DNA of 64,000 bases from Muscardinus avellanarius (GCA_963383645.1 OY726572.1:73805684-73869683), one strand, 5' to 3'. Shown: positions 35,966 through 46,702, numbered from the stretch's first letter. Notes: generated from the sequence alone by a model not told the origin. Numbers and translations are program-made.

Positions 35966-37431
35966 TCTTCACCATAAAAGAATCCCACCCTTGTCAGACT
36001 CCCCATTGTTTACTGATCAGAAACAAGGCTGTCAGCATCCTTCTCTTTTTCCTTTCAGAGTGAATTTTAGTGGAAATGGTCAGTTAGAACTAATCCCAGT
36101 AATTTCTACTATGTCGTAACAACACACTCTTCAGATACTTTAAGGTGAGGAATGAGAAAGGGGATTGCGACCATCTTGGGAAAATTCTTCCACATGATAA
36201 GGTTTGATTTCTTGTTATCCATAGCATATCACTGGAAAAATCAGCATACTAATGTTGGCATAAGACCATCTTTTTATTGCCAGATAGAAACCAATAAAAC
36301 AATACAAACAGGTACTCTTGGAAAAAAACCATCTCTTTCTTTAACTCTACCGTAGAAGCAATCTTACTCTAAAGAATCCTTTAGTCTTGTATGCATCCAT
36401 GCCTAAATAATTCATGCAACTTAGAATTTCTTTACTATTTTTTATTATTGGTATTACATTGGAAATGTTATTCACCAAGCTGTAATTTTATAAACTTAAC
36501 TATATGGACTCTCATTCATTTTTGGTATTAATCGTATATTTTCCCAAGAGATATGCAAATTAACTACTTTCTTATTGTTGGGTTTCGGGACTGTTTTTTA
36601 TGTTTGCTTGAAACACACAGCTGCAGTAAACAATTCCTTGTGCATTTCTCCTTGGGGACAAGTAAAAGACTGTCATTTGGGTATAGACCTAGAAGTAGAA
36701 CTGTCTAATAACCCTGCTTATATGCAGGGGTAAGTTTTAAGAGTTGCCATGGAACTTGCTTTCTTGGGACTGTGGCAGTGAATTGTTCTTAGATCTTCAT
36801 CTTTTTTTTTTCTCTCTTGTAGCTGAATACAAGTAAAGAAATATGGGTCTGTTCTCTCAGTCTATTGAAGCAGAATTCTAATACAATTTATACATATTTG
36901 CAATAGCAATGAAACGTGGAGAATCAATCAGCCACCATATGCAAGAAAATGGCCACGAGTTTCAGTCATTGCTTGCTCTTCTTCTAGAGATTACTACTAG
37001 AATTACCAGGACAGGAAGCTATTGGTTGCTTGACAGTCCCTGAGCTGGGACTGCGTATATGAGTTACTGCAATTTTTAAAGTTTTCAAGCAGTATCTCCT
37101 TGAATGTCTATCTACAAATGCTGCAGAGAGGACCTGTATCTTCTCTTATGTCCTATTGGTAGGAAACCTAAAGCATCATTGATCCATGTTTCTGTCCTGC
37201 AGACCTACTTCTTCTGATTTTTGAACTTCCTTCTTTCATCATTGACTTGAGGATGCAGTGTCCACCGCTCACTGCCCAGCACCAATTCTAACTGCCACCA
37301 TTGCCAAACTGCAATATTCCTGATTCTTGTTTCTTCTGGCTCCTGCTCAGTGGCTCACTTTTTTGCCTTACATGGAAGGAATGACTTTTCATAGACAATT
37401 CCTGCTATGAGAGCACAACGTTGTTCAAAGC

Positions 37432-37652
37432 CCATGCCCAGCTGTTGTCTATGTTATTAAAAATGGATTTGATTCCATTTAATAATTATGCTATACTCAG
37501 AAAATGAATTATTACTTTTAAGTTAATGGTCTTTTTATTGGAAAAAAACTAGCATTTACAACTTGGAATGGAATAAACCGTAATTTCTTTTGTGTGTGTG
37601 TATGTGTGGTCTTGTGGATGGAATCCAAGGGCCTCTACCTCTTGTGAGCATC
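37432..37652 (+). repeat. Dispersed duplication, copy 1 (daughter-like)
   Basis: About 150 bp at 37445-37590 match 39413-39562 in the same orientation at roughly 90% (shared: ttgtctatgttatta, atactcagaaaatgaatta, ttaatggtctttttattgg). Its left edge ccatgcccagctg corresponds to the end of the SINE beside copy 2, and its right edge carries a fragment of a second SINE (tggatggaatccaagggcc). The copy therefore looks derived from the 39.4 kb site. Confidence 0.85.
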
Positions 37653-37968
37653 AGATCCCTTTGGTAATATATTTTTACACTCAGAAAGGTTGCTTTTTTT
37701 GTTCATTAAATCGGTTACATTTTAACTGACTATTTTAAGACCAGCAATCATCTAAGAAGGTTGATATTCTTGAAGGCTGGTCCCTAAATGACTAAAATTT
37801 TACTGAGAGTGAACTTTAATGACACCTGTTTAAATTCTTGTAGGGCATCTTGGTAGCTGAGTAAATTTTCAGTGCTCTACCAACCAAAGTTGAGGTGCAC
37901 AGTACATAAAAAGATGTTTTTTTTTAAACAACAGCATTTCTCAGCAAACAGCCACATGTATCTCCCAT

Positions 37969-38417
37969 TGTATTGATTTGCTAGGGCTACCATAAAAAGG
38001 TAACACAAACCAGGTGATTAAAAATAACCCAAATATATTTTTTCACACTGCTCGGGACTCTAAGACCCAAGAATCCAGGTGTTGGTAGTGCCTTCTTCGC
38101 CTGTAGAGGAGCGTTCTTCCTTGCCTCTTTGTAGCTGTTGGTAATTTGCTAGCAATTTTCTGATGCTGTTAGAATTTCAGCTTCAGTATCCACCCTCTGA
38201 CTCTGGCATAGGATAATGCACTCCCTCCATATGTCTGCATCTGATCTCTTCCACTTGTAAGGATACCAATAGTATTGGGTCAGGATATACCCTAATTGAA
38301 TATAACCTCATCATTACTTCATTACACCTGCAATGACTCTTCAAATAATGTAGTATTCCTAGGTGCCAGAGGTTAGGACTTTGATATTTCTTTCATGGAC
38401 ACACAGTTCAACCCATG
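37969..38417 (+). mobile_element. MLT1-type (ERVL-MaLR) solo LTR remnant
   Basis: Begins tgtattgatttgctagggct and follows the class in order: aaccaggtgattaaaaataa, caggtgttggtagtgcc, cttgcctctttgtagctg, cttccacttgtaaggatacc, tgccagaggttaggactttg, cacacagttcaaccc. Confidence 0.75.
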
Positions 38418-38805
38418 TGAATTCAACTCATTAAATTACACTATCTGTACACTCACAAGAGATCATAATGGCAAAGGAATGTGTGTTGGAGAAACAGCCT
38501 ATGTTTTTATTTTTTATTTTTTTTTTGTTTTTTGAGACATGTAAGTGGAATTTTGCTTGGAACACTTTCTCCTCTCCTGTCTTTCCCAATATTCCTACTC
38601 ACCAAATAAACAACACATACTCTTACTTTATAGTTATTGTTGGAAAATGGAAAGTGTTTACAAATTTAGTACTTAGAAATATAGTTTATGGTTTTATACT
38701 ATGGGGAAATAATGCAGCTCTTCCAAAAATGTATAACTTTATTGTATAGACATTTGTAATTCCCATACATGGTTTGTTTTATTTTTATAAAATAACCGCA
38801 TTAAG

Positions 38806-39000
38806 CCTGGCGTGGTAGTGAAGCTTGTAATCCCAGCACTTGGGAGGCTGAGACAGGAGGATCTCACAGGTTCGAAGCCAGTCCCAGGTACTTAGTGAGG
38901 CGCTCAGCAACTTAGTGAGACCCTGTTTCCAAATAAAGTATAAAACAGGTCTGGGAATATAGCCCAGAGGTAGAAAAGCCTCTGGATTCCACTCCCAGTA

Positions 39001-39039
<39 letters not shown>
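38806..39039 (+). mobile_element. B1-dID SINE ending in (AC)n, with target-site duplication
   Basis: Well preserved: cctggcgtggtagtgaagc, cagcacttgggaggctgaga, caggttcgaagccag, then agtaccacacac continuing as about 19 AC dinucleotides (39002-39039). Flanked by aaataaccgcattaag (38790-38805) and aaatgacctcattaag (39039-39054), two mismatches. Confidence 0.93.
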
Positions 39040-39041
<2 letters not shown>

Positions 39042-39183
39042 TGACCTCATTAAGCAATAGATAATAATGCTGCAGGATGTGATCATAAAATATTCATGAT
39101 AAGAGATGATTAGGAGTGCTTATTATGATAATACTGAGATACACCCTCTATACTGTTGATTTTTCTCTCTTGTCTATGTTATT

Positions 39184-39412
39184 TATTTTATTTTAATTAC
39201 TTACTTTTTTGCGATACTGGCGATGAAACCAAGGGCATTCTTACTCCAAGATATACCTCCTGCCCTATTTTTTTATTCTTTATTTTGAAACAGGGTCTCA
39301 CTCAGTGGAGGAGGGTCTCACTAAGTAGTTGAGGTCAGCCATGAACTTGCGATCCTCTTGTGTCAGCCTCCCAAATGCTGGGATTACAAGTGTGCATCAC
39401 CATACCCAGCTG
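39184..39412 (-). mobile_element. B1-dID SINE with 14-bp target-site duplication
   Basis: Minus strand copy with tttgcgatactggcgatgaa, caagggcattcttactcc, aaatgctgggattacaagtg. Flanked by ttgtctatgttatt at 39170-39183 and 39413-39426. Confidence 0.92.
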
Positions 39413-39605
39413 TTGTCTATGTTATTAGAAAATGGATTTGATTCAATTTAATACTTATGTTATACTCAGAAAATGAATTACTACTTTTATTTTTAAGTTA
39501 ATGGTCTTTTTATTGGGAAAAACTAGCATTTACAACTTGAAATGGAGGTAAATTGTAATTTCTTTTTTTTTTTTCTTTCTTTTTTTGTGTTCTTGGGGAT
39601 AAAAA
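39400..39605 (+). repeat. Dispersed duplication, copy 2 (source-like)
   Basis: Carries the unique 150-bp core between two SINEs whose ends are duplicated along with it in copy 1 at 37432-37652. Copy 2 has a 6-base TTATTT insertion relative to copy 1. Confidence 0.85.
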
Positions 39606-39763
39606 CCAGACCCGACCTATGTTATATTTTATTTGGAAACAGGGTCTCACTAAGTTGCTGAGAGCCTCACTAAGTAGCTGAGGCTGGCTTCAAACCTATG
39701 TCATCCTCCTTTCTCAGCCTCCCAAGTACTGGGATTACAAGTGTGCTCCACCATGCCCAACAC
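39562..39763 (-). mobile_element. B1-dID SINE with 12-bp target-site duplication
   Basis: Minus-strand copy with a deletion in the ID-like half (jumps from aaaaaccaga to cccgacctatg). Flanked by aaattgtaattt at 39550-39561 and 39764-39775. Confidence 0.9.
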
Positions 39764-39775
39764 AAATTGTAATTT

Positions 39776-40505
39776 AGCGAACAGATATGTTGATGGTTGT
39801 GCTGAAGTCCACAGACACAGCCTACTCTGTTGGCTCCAAGTCATGGTTCAGATGGTTTTAAAAACAGAGAGTCTAAAGATGCTCCCTGGATAAAGATTTC
39901 TTATTAAAAATTTGTGTGAGCGGTGACAGCCTGACACCTATTTCATTCTAATACAACAAACAGTACTAACCCAACAGATGTGGGCATGCAACCGGGTGGG
40001 TCCTGCCACCTGGGGTCGGAGCACAGGCAAGTACAGGACGGTCCTACTGCTGCGGCTACCCCTCAAAGGTTTATCCTTCACCCATCTTCTCCACATTACC
40101 CTGAGGTAAACCAATTTTAAATGTGTTTGTTTTCAGTAAACCAGATATGACAGTTTATACTAATTGAACTGGAACCCATCTGGGTAGCTTTCGAATTTGT
40201 TTTTGTCATTTTTTGGTTTTAATACAAATGTCTGACTGTGTTCAATCATCAAGCTGCATGCATGAGAAACTGGCCAGCCCAAACAGTGTATTAATCATTA
40301 GCAAATGGAACATTAAGGAGTCCACTAAGTGCTGCCTTATCATTAAGGTAGTTCAAGTATTTATACTGTAAACCTGGTGGGCAGCTTGACCTTTAGCGGA
40401 CAGGACCAACAACCAATACATGCAGATTTTGTGTGTGTGGACAGAAGGTCCTTTTGACATTCAGTTTTGCTTTTGAAATATTAGAAAATAAGAAAATCTA
40501 CTTAA
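39776..40505. other. Intron sequence without recognised features
   Basis: Unique-looking sequence with a few CpGs near 40000; no gene. Confidence 0.5.
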
Positions 40506-40710
40506 AGCTGGGTGTGGTTGCACACGCTTGTAATCGCAGCATTCGGGAGGCTGAGACTGGATGATTGTTCCTGGACAGCCTCAGCTACTTAGTGAGGCCC
40601 TTTGCAACTCAATGAAAGCCTGGTTCAAAATAAAAAGACCAAAAAAATAGGGCTGGGAGTGTAGCTCAGAGGTAAGAGTGCCCCTGGGTTTCATCCCCAG
40701 TACCCCCAAA
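40506..40710 (+). mobile_element. B1-dID SINE with target-site duplication
   Basis: gctgggtgtggttgcacacg, gcattcgggaggctgagac, gggctgggagtgtagctcag, tcatccccagtaccccc. Flanked by about 20 bp similar on both sides (aataagaaaatctacttaa and aataagaaaattcatttaa). Confidence 0.93.
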
Positions 40711-41112
40711 AAAATAAGAAAATTCATTTAATATTAAAATTATATTAATTCTACTCTGTTAAACCTTTCATTGAGCATTTAAGAAAAATCAAGGAATTAA
40801 TGAAAATAATTGATGACTATATATTGTGGGGAATAACTAGGATTATATAGGAATGACCAGAATTGCTCTACCTCAGAGGTATGCAGAAGCAAGTTAGGTC
40901 AGAGTTCTGAGAAGGGAAGTTGTAGAGGGATGGTGGGAAGAGAAGACAGAGTATGAGTTAGGGGAGAGAAAGAAGAGCACTGAGTTTTAGTTAAAGGGAG
41001 GTATTCTATGGAAGGATAGAGTATAAGTAAAACATAAGAGGCTATGTCCGAATAACTAATAAAAGAGTGATCATTGGCAGAATTTCTTAAAGCTAATTAT
41101 TACAACTTTTTT

Positions 41113-41301
41113 TTTGTGTGTGTGTTACTGATGTTCCTGGAAACCCTTCTACCTCTGGGCTACACTCCCAGACCTATTTTATATTTTATTTAAAAACAGG
41201 GTCTCTTAAGCCGGTGAGGCTGGCTTCCAACCTGCGCGATCCTCCTGTCTCCGCTTCCCAAGCATGGGGATTACAAGTCTGTGCCACCACGCCCGGCTTT
41301 G
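41113..41301 (-). mobile_element. B1-dID SINE, shortened subfamily, 12-bp target-site duplication
   Basis: Minus-strand copy with acagggtctcttaagcc (the deletion form). Flanked by ttacaacttttt at 41100-41111 and 41302-41313. Confidence 0.93.
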
Positions 41302-41313
41302 TTACAACTTTTT

Positions 41314-42005
41314 ATTACTTAATTTTCATAATTTGACTATAGATGTTTTTTCCTCCTGGGTATTGGATAAATGAAGAGTAGAAGATGAGACAAAAAAATA
41401 AAAAGGATTGACTTGTAAGGTCTAGGGTGACATGTAGAGAGTTGTAGTTAGGACAGTTACTCTGGGAATAGAGAGGACTCTGTAATTCCTTAAATTATGG
41501 GTAAGATTAAATTGGTAGTACTTTGACATGGATTCCATTTAGATGACAAAACAGTGAGACATTGAGAATATGTGTGCATTGATAATAGGTTGTGATGATA
41601 TTATGTATGTTATTAGTTGGAAGCACAAAATACTATTCCATATATTTTATTAGAAAAACACTGCTACAAATATTACTACTCTTTCTGCATGCATGCCAGC
41701 ATTGTTACCTTTAATGCTTAAAACCATTCACTACTGAATGTTTCCCATGTGCTGGTCATAGAGTGGGCTACATTATGCATATTATCTTACCAGTCATTTA
41801 AAATTCATTCCATTCTGAATCCCATCCTTTATGAAATATGTATTTTAATCATTCTTTTAATAAATATTTTTGGCAGTAAACTACCTCGTTCTTCTGAAAT
41901 TATTTATTTCACCCTCATTTTAAATAATATTTTAGTTAAGTGTAAAATTACACTTGACAGTTGTTTTTTTCCATCATATTTAAATATTATGTTACTATCT
42001 CCTTG
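41314..42005. other. Intron sequence without recognised features
   Basis: AT-rich; nothing assignable. Confidence 0.5.
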
Positions 42006-42020
42006 CTTCCATTTTGCTTT
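42006..42020. repeat. Left target-site duplication of the composite element
   Basis: cttccattttgcttt, identical to 43078-43092. Confidence 0.9.
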
Positions 42021-42035
42021 TTTTGTGGCAATTAT

Positions 42036-42378
42036 TTATTATTTTTTTAATCATACATCACTTTGGAATACAAGACTTGAGAGGATATACAAGCACATAT
42101 CATCCGATAAGCCCTCATCCAATCCCCATTCCATTCCCTCCCCCTCCCTTGATCTCATGCTTAATTGGTTATTATCTTTGATATAATTGTTTACACACCT
42201 CATGAGTTTTAAAGAGATTCCATCCTCCCCCATCCTCTCCCCTCTGATTGGTCACCTTAATTGCTTCTCAATAGGGCCCTTTCTACTACTCGACCTCCTC
42301 CTGTACCGTCTTTCCTTCTAGTTCTTGCTAATTAGGGGAAGCATCTGGATTTCATTTTCTGTGCTATTTCTCTGTGCA
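42036..42378 (-). mobile_element. L1 ORF2 terminus and 3' UTR within the composite
   Basis: The + strand shows aatcatacatcactttgg (L1 3' end), attccctccccctccctt, then aggggaagcatctggatttc. On the minus strand the frame ends ENEIQMLPLISKN, the equivalent of the ORF2 C-termini at 9.7, 15.7 and 31.4 kb. Confidence 0.8.
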
Positions 42379-42394
42379 TGCCTCATTGCAAGTT

Positions 42395-43077
42395 CTGATC
42401 CCCCTCTTGACGGCCCCAGTAGTGGCCTGTCCACCCGGAGGACTCTGATCCCAGCCTCGCTGGCCCTGGCACCAACCTGGCCTCGGAGGCCCCAGCACCG
42501 GACATACCTCAAGGCAGGCTCCGATCCTAGCCTCGCTGGCCCCCGCACCAGACTAACCCCTCGGCTGGCTCCTCTCCCGGCCTCAGAGGCAACAGCACCA
42601 GACTAGCCTCATGACAGGCTCCAATCCTGGCCTCACTGACCCTGGCCTAACCCCTCAGCAGGCTCTTATCCTGGTCTTGCAAGTTCCAGCTCCATTCTTG
42701 CCTCACAGCAGTTTCAGATCCTGGCCTCACTGGCCCTGGCACTGACCTGGCCTCGGAGGCCCCAGCACCGGACATACCTCAAGGCAGGCTCCGATCCAGG
42801 CCTTGCTGGCCCCATCACTGGCCTAACCCCTCGCCAGGCTCCTATCCAGGCCTCAGAGGCACTAGCACCGGCCTTGCCTCACAGCAGGCTCCAATCCCGG
42901 CCTTGATGGCCCCGGCACTGACCTCACCCCTTGACAGGCTCCGATCCCGGCCTCGCTAGCTCCAGCCCTGGCCTAACACATCAGCTGGCTCCGATCCCGA
43001 CCTCAGAGGCCCCAACACCGGCCTTGCATAATGGCTGGCTCCGATCCCGGTCTCGCTGACCCTGGCACCTGCCTAAC
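42395..43077 (-). repeat. GC-rich minisatellite, 50-bp unit with 100-bp dimer order
   Basis: Unit boundaries marked by GGCT(C)CGATCC occur at 42517, 42567, 42617, 42661, 42711, then 42787, 42837, 42887, 42937, 42987 and 43037, mostly exactly 50 bp apart. Two alternating types are seen: one with cctcgctggccccggcac and one with cctcagaggccccagcac. A block near 42464-42530 recurs 270 bp later. The array is far richer in G+C and CpG than its surroundings. Confidence 0.92.
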
Positions 43078-43092
43078 CTTCCATTTTGCTTT
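43078..43092. repeat. Right target-site duplication of the composite element
   Basis: cttccattttgcttt, identical to 42006-42020. Confidence 0.9.
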
Positions 43093-43253
43093 GAAGGAGG
43101 AAGCATTGAGTACAATGTGTTAATATAAGAGTAGACTTTGATTATCAACTATTATAGGTATTAAGCTTCATGATTTTGCTAACTACATGGTTAACTTTAT
43201 TGATAATCAGAGTCTATTGAGTAGTGTGTTATATTGTAGGTAGTCTGTTTTCT

Positions 43254-43471
43254 TTTCTTTTTTTTTTTTTTTTTGCGGGTTTGGGGATGGAACCCAGGGG
43301 CATTCGACCTCCAAGCTACACCCCTTGCTCTATTTTTTATTCTTTATTTTGAAACCAGGTCTCACTGAGTTACAGAGGGCCTCACCAATTAGCTGAGGCT
43401 GTTCGCAAACCGTGAACCTCCGGTCTCAGCCTCCTGATGCTGGGATTACAAGCGTGCGCCACCAAGCCTGG
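43254..43471 (-). mobile_element. B1-dID SINE with 11-bp target-site duplication
   Basis: Minus-strand copy of the subfamily with gctgttcgcaaaccgtgaac; ends gcgtgcgccaccaagcctg. Flanked by gtctgttttct at 43243-43253 and 43472-43482. Confidence 0.93.
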
Positions 43472-43791
43472 GTCTGTTTTCTCTTTATACCTGAACTAAA
43501 ATCTTTTCTTTGACCTTGGATTTCTCTATTTTACTATGATACAATCAAGGATAGACTTCTTTTTAATTATCTTGGTTGGTATGTGTTAGGCTCCCTGGAT
43601 GAGATTATTCAGAAACACCAATTTTATCTTCTTCGTTTTAACTCTGATTAGATTTATGATATAAAATTTCTCTGTGTATACCTTTTTCATTTATTTGACT
43701 GTTTTTCTGTACCTTTGATTAATTTTTGTATCTGTCTTCTACTTCACTAAAATTCTTAGTTGCATCTAGTATGTTATTTATGCCTTACTTT

Positions 43792-44000
43792 TTTTTTTTT
43801 GCGGTTCTGCAAATGGAACCCAGGTGCATTTGACCTCCCAGCTACATTCCCTGCCCTATTTTTTTATTCTTTATTTTGAAACAGGGTCTCACTAAGTTGT
43901 GGAGGGCCTCACTAAGTAGATGAGGCTGTCGGCAAACTGTTTTCCTCCGGTCTCAGCTTCCCAAATGCTGGGATTACAAGCATGTGCCATCACACCCGGC
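43792..44000 (-). mobile_element. B1-dID SINE
   Basis: Minus-strand copy: aatggaacccaggtgcattt, ctgtcggcaaactgttttcc, and atcacacccggc. Imperfect flanking duplication (gccttactt and gctttactt). Confidence 0.92.
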
Positions 44001-44036
44001 TTTAGGCTTTACTTTGAGATTTAACTTTTATCATTT

Positions 44037-44243
44037 CTTTTTCAGTACTGGGAATGGAACCCAGGGGCATTGAACTTCCGAGCTACACCTCTAGCACTAT
44101 TTTTTAGTCTTTTTGTTTTGAAACAGGGTCTCACTGAGTTGAGAAGGGCCTTGCTAAGTAGCTGAATCTGTCTGATGAACCTCGATCCTCAGTACTCCAC
44201 CTCTGGAATTATGGGATTACAAGCGTGCGCCACCCTGCCGGAC
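44037..44243 (-). mobile_element. B1-dID SINE
   Basis: Minus-strand copy: cagtactgggaatggaaccc, ctgagttgagaagggccttg, tatgggattacaagcgtgcg. Confidence 0.92.
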
Positions 44244-45284
44244 ATTTTTATAATTTTTTAAGAAATATTGTTCTGTTCAGAGCATCATGCCCAGGTGCCC
44301 GGCCCCATCCTGGGTGATTCAGAGTCCCTGGGGGGTATGGCGGGTCTCACAGAAACCTGAACTTGCAAGGGTAGGAAATCTAACAAGTCAGGGGTCACAC
44401 TGAGATGATAGTTCAGTTGCCAAATCCTTTTCTAGTTCAAAACATTTTTTAAATATTAAATTTATGCTCTCTATTCTGTATCCCTATTATATTAATCTAC
44501 ATCAAATCTGCCACCTAGCACATGTAGAGAGCTTTATAATTCTGAACTAAATACTGATTACTTATATATCCTTATTGGACGGTTCTATGCTTTCTTTTTG
44601 AGAGGATTTTGCTTTGGAGAAGGACTCCCAAAACACCACCAACCTGAGGCTCTTTGCCAATATTGTCTCTATTCTGGATTTCCCATACTATGCAATGGAT
44701 ATAAATTCTATTTTATAAACACATGAAAATGAGGACAGTCTTTTATTATCATGACAAGTTATATTATCTATTATAAATTAAACATTGTTATTTTCTGAGA
44801 GTTTATTTGTAAGGGGAACAGCAGAGTGAAATAACACCACATTTTTTAGTATTTCTTTTTGCCAGAGAACACACTATAACCAGTTAATATTTTAACAAAC
44901 ATGGCACTTTAAGCATGTAAATTTGATTTGGGTGGGCAAGTTTACAGTTATTTATGAGGGTCAAGACATGTTCCTGTCTCCTGTGTAGCCATTAAAACTC
45001 TAGGATAGTTACTGAAATTACAAATAACTGAACTTCTCAATACCGCAGAATGACCTAATCTTTTGATTTTAAACTTTCTAATGTTTTTTTCCTCTTCTTC
45101 CTTTCCTTCCTTCTTTCCTTCCATTCTTCTTTCCTTTTTATCTTTTCATCCATATATCCATCCACTCAGGTATTTCCCTTCCATTTATGAGGATATTTGC
45201 TGTATTTTACATGTATTTCCAGGGGTTTTGAGATTTTTTTCTTCATATTTATTCTCTCATATTCACTAGTTTAACTTTAAAAAT
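44244..45284. other. Intron sequence, no gene
   Basis: A faint MER5-like stretch (ctgggtgattcagagtccct) lies near 44310; a pyrimidine-rich run is at 45085-45170. Otherwise nothing assignable. Confidence 0.45.
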
Positions 45285-45415
45285 AAAGCCATGAAAATGG
45301 TACTATTTTATTCATTTTACTGATGAGGCTTAGGTTTAATAACAAGTTCAAACAAGGAAAATATGTTAGAACTGGGACTTTTAAACTCAAGAAGTCTGAA
45401 CTCTAGTTCTTCATT
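45285..45415 (+). mobile_element. MIR remnant
   Basis: MIR core pattern: ggtactattttattcatttt, actgatgaggctt, and agaactgggacttttaaac. Confidence 0.65.
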
Positions 45416-45614
45416 GATATGTTTTCAGAAGCAAAACAAATTATTTTAGGTTTACTGATAATTTATGTTCACTTAGTAATTTTCTGGAGATATATTAAAA
45501 ACTATTAGTATTTTTTACTTTTATCCTTAATTTTCACATGAAATAGATAATAAGCCTAAAAGTCAGAGGACCCTGAGTCCTATTAAAAAAAATGGAAATG
45601 ATAATTTTAGGTTG

Positions 45615-45815
45615 TGTTTATTTGATTGTACTGACAGCTAAACCCAGGGACATTCTACATCAGAGCTATAGCGCTAGCCCTTTTTAAACTTTTTATTTTG
45701 AAACAGGGTCTCACTACATTACTGAAGGTCTCTCTAAGTTGCTGAGGCTGGCCTTGAAACTGTGATCCTCACATCTCAACCTCCCAAGTATTGGGATTAC
45801 AGGCATGTGCCACCT
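45615..45815 (-). mobile_element. B1-dID SINE, diverged
   Basis: Minus-strand copy: gggacattctacatcagagc, aaacagggtctcactacatt, and attgggattacaggcatgtg. Confidence 0.88.
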
Positions 45816-46187
45816 TACACAAGTAAGAATTGTAGTTTTAAATGGTAGAAATTTAAAAATTTAGTGAAATTTTATAATGTGATGAACTTTAATATTTTTA
45901 TAGTTTATTCTTTTGGTTTATTATGAGTAGAAATAAATGTACAAAATAGGCGCAAAGCTTTTCATTCTTCTATTGTGTGTGCTTATTTCTAAAGAAGAAT
46001 ATGTAATCTTCTTTTCAATAATCAGTAATCCTCCATATATGACTGCATTCTTAAGAACAAATGTTACCTGTTACATCACAATGGAAATAATTTCTCTGTA
46101 TAGCGTAAAAGAAAAGTCAAATGTTTTTGCTTGCTCTTAAACTGTTGGTTACCTTTCAGATATGGAGGTTCTAAAATTCTAATGATG

Positions 46188-46433
46188 GCCAGGTGTGGTG
46201 GCACACACTTGTAGTCCAAGCGCTTGGGAGGCTGAGATAGGAGGATTGCACAGGTTCAAAGCCAGCCTCAACTACTTAGTGAGGTTCTCGGCAACTTAGT
46301 GAGACCTTGTTTCCAAATAAAGTATAAAAATAGGTCTGGGAGTACAGCCCGGAGTAAGAAAATGCCCCTGGGTTCCACCCCCAGTACCACAAAAATAAAT
46401 AAATGAATAAATTAATTAATAGATAAATAAAAT
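46188..46433 (+). mobile_element. B1-dID SINE with 15-bp target-site duplication
   Basis: gccaggtgtggtggcacaca, agcgcttgggaggctgagat, ctcggcaacttagtgagac, cccccagtaccac, and an AAAT-rich tail. Flanked by aaaattctaatgatg at 46173-46187 and 46434-46448. Confidence 0.95.
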
Positions 46434-46702
46434 AAAATTCTAATGATGACAAAACAAAGGAGTGCAGATTGATGATCATATGTATGATATGCATAACATT
46501 ATTAGTTGAACAACTTGGAATCAGAACAAACACAAAGTATCCACGCATTTGATTTTATAGTAAAATGAGATGCAAAATCTCTTTTTCTTTTTCTTACTTT
46601 ACATATATCCTGATAATTTTCTTTTTATAATGCTCAAATTCTTATAATTACACTATACTAAGGACATGATTTTAGTGTTTAGATGAAATTTAAGATACTA
46701 GT

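Larger units (their letters stand above)
32390..37431. other. 5-kb repeat-poor intron block
   Basis: No SINE or L1 is recognisable over 5 kb, in contrast to one element per kilobase around it. Only a weak L2/MIR-like trace (33105-33200) and a (TTTG)n at 35932-35965 are seen. It contains the longest non-repeat open frame of the window (34979-35512). A stretch resisting insertions inside CTNNA2 may hold regulatory sequence, but this is inference. Confidence 0.5.
42021..43077 (-). mobile_element. Composite retroelement: GC-rich VNTR joined to L1 3' end
   Basis: Read on the minus strand, the insertion has three parts: a GC-rich tandem array (about 43077 to 42395), then a short linker and the last codons of L1 ORF2 with the L1 3' UTR (about 42378 to 42036), then an impure A-rich tail (about 42035 to 42021). 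A perfect 15-bp direct duplication flanks the whole block, so array and L1 part were inserted together by target-primed reverse transcription. The layout resembles VNTR composites such as SVA or LAVA of apes, but the parts are different. It could instead be an L1 whose tandem-repeat 5' UTR was joined to its 3' end by splicing or internal deletion. I know of no described rodent family with this layout, but I cannot search. Confidence 0.82.

Noticed and set aside
42325..42606. 93-codon plus-strand frame in GC-rich DNA as a gene or CpG-island exon
   Set aside because: It is a translation of the tandem array on the strand opposite to the element; the composition explains the open frame.
42395..43077. 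Regular spacing resembling a CRISPR array
   Set aside because: Units are adjoining 50-bp repeats without unique spacers, in mammalian DNA, inside a retroelement.
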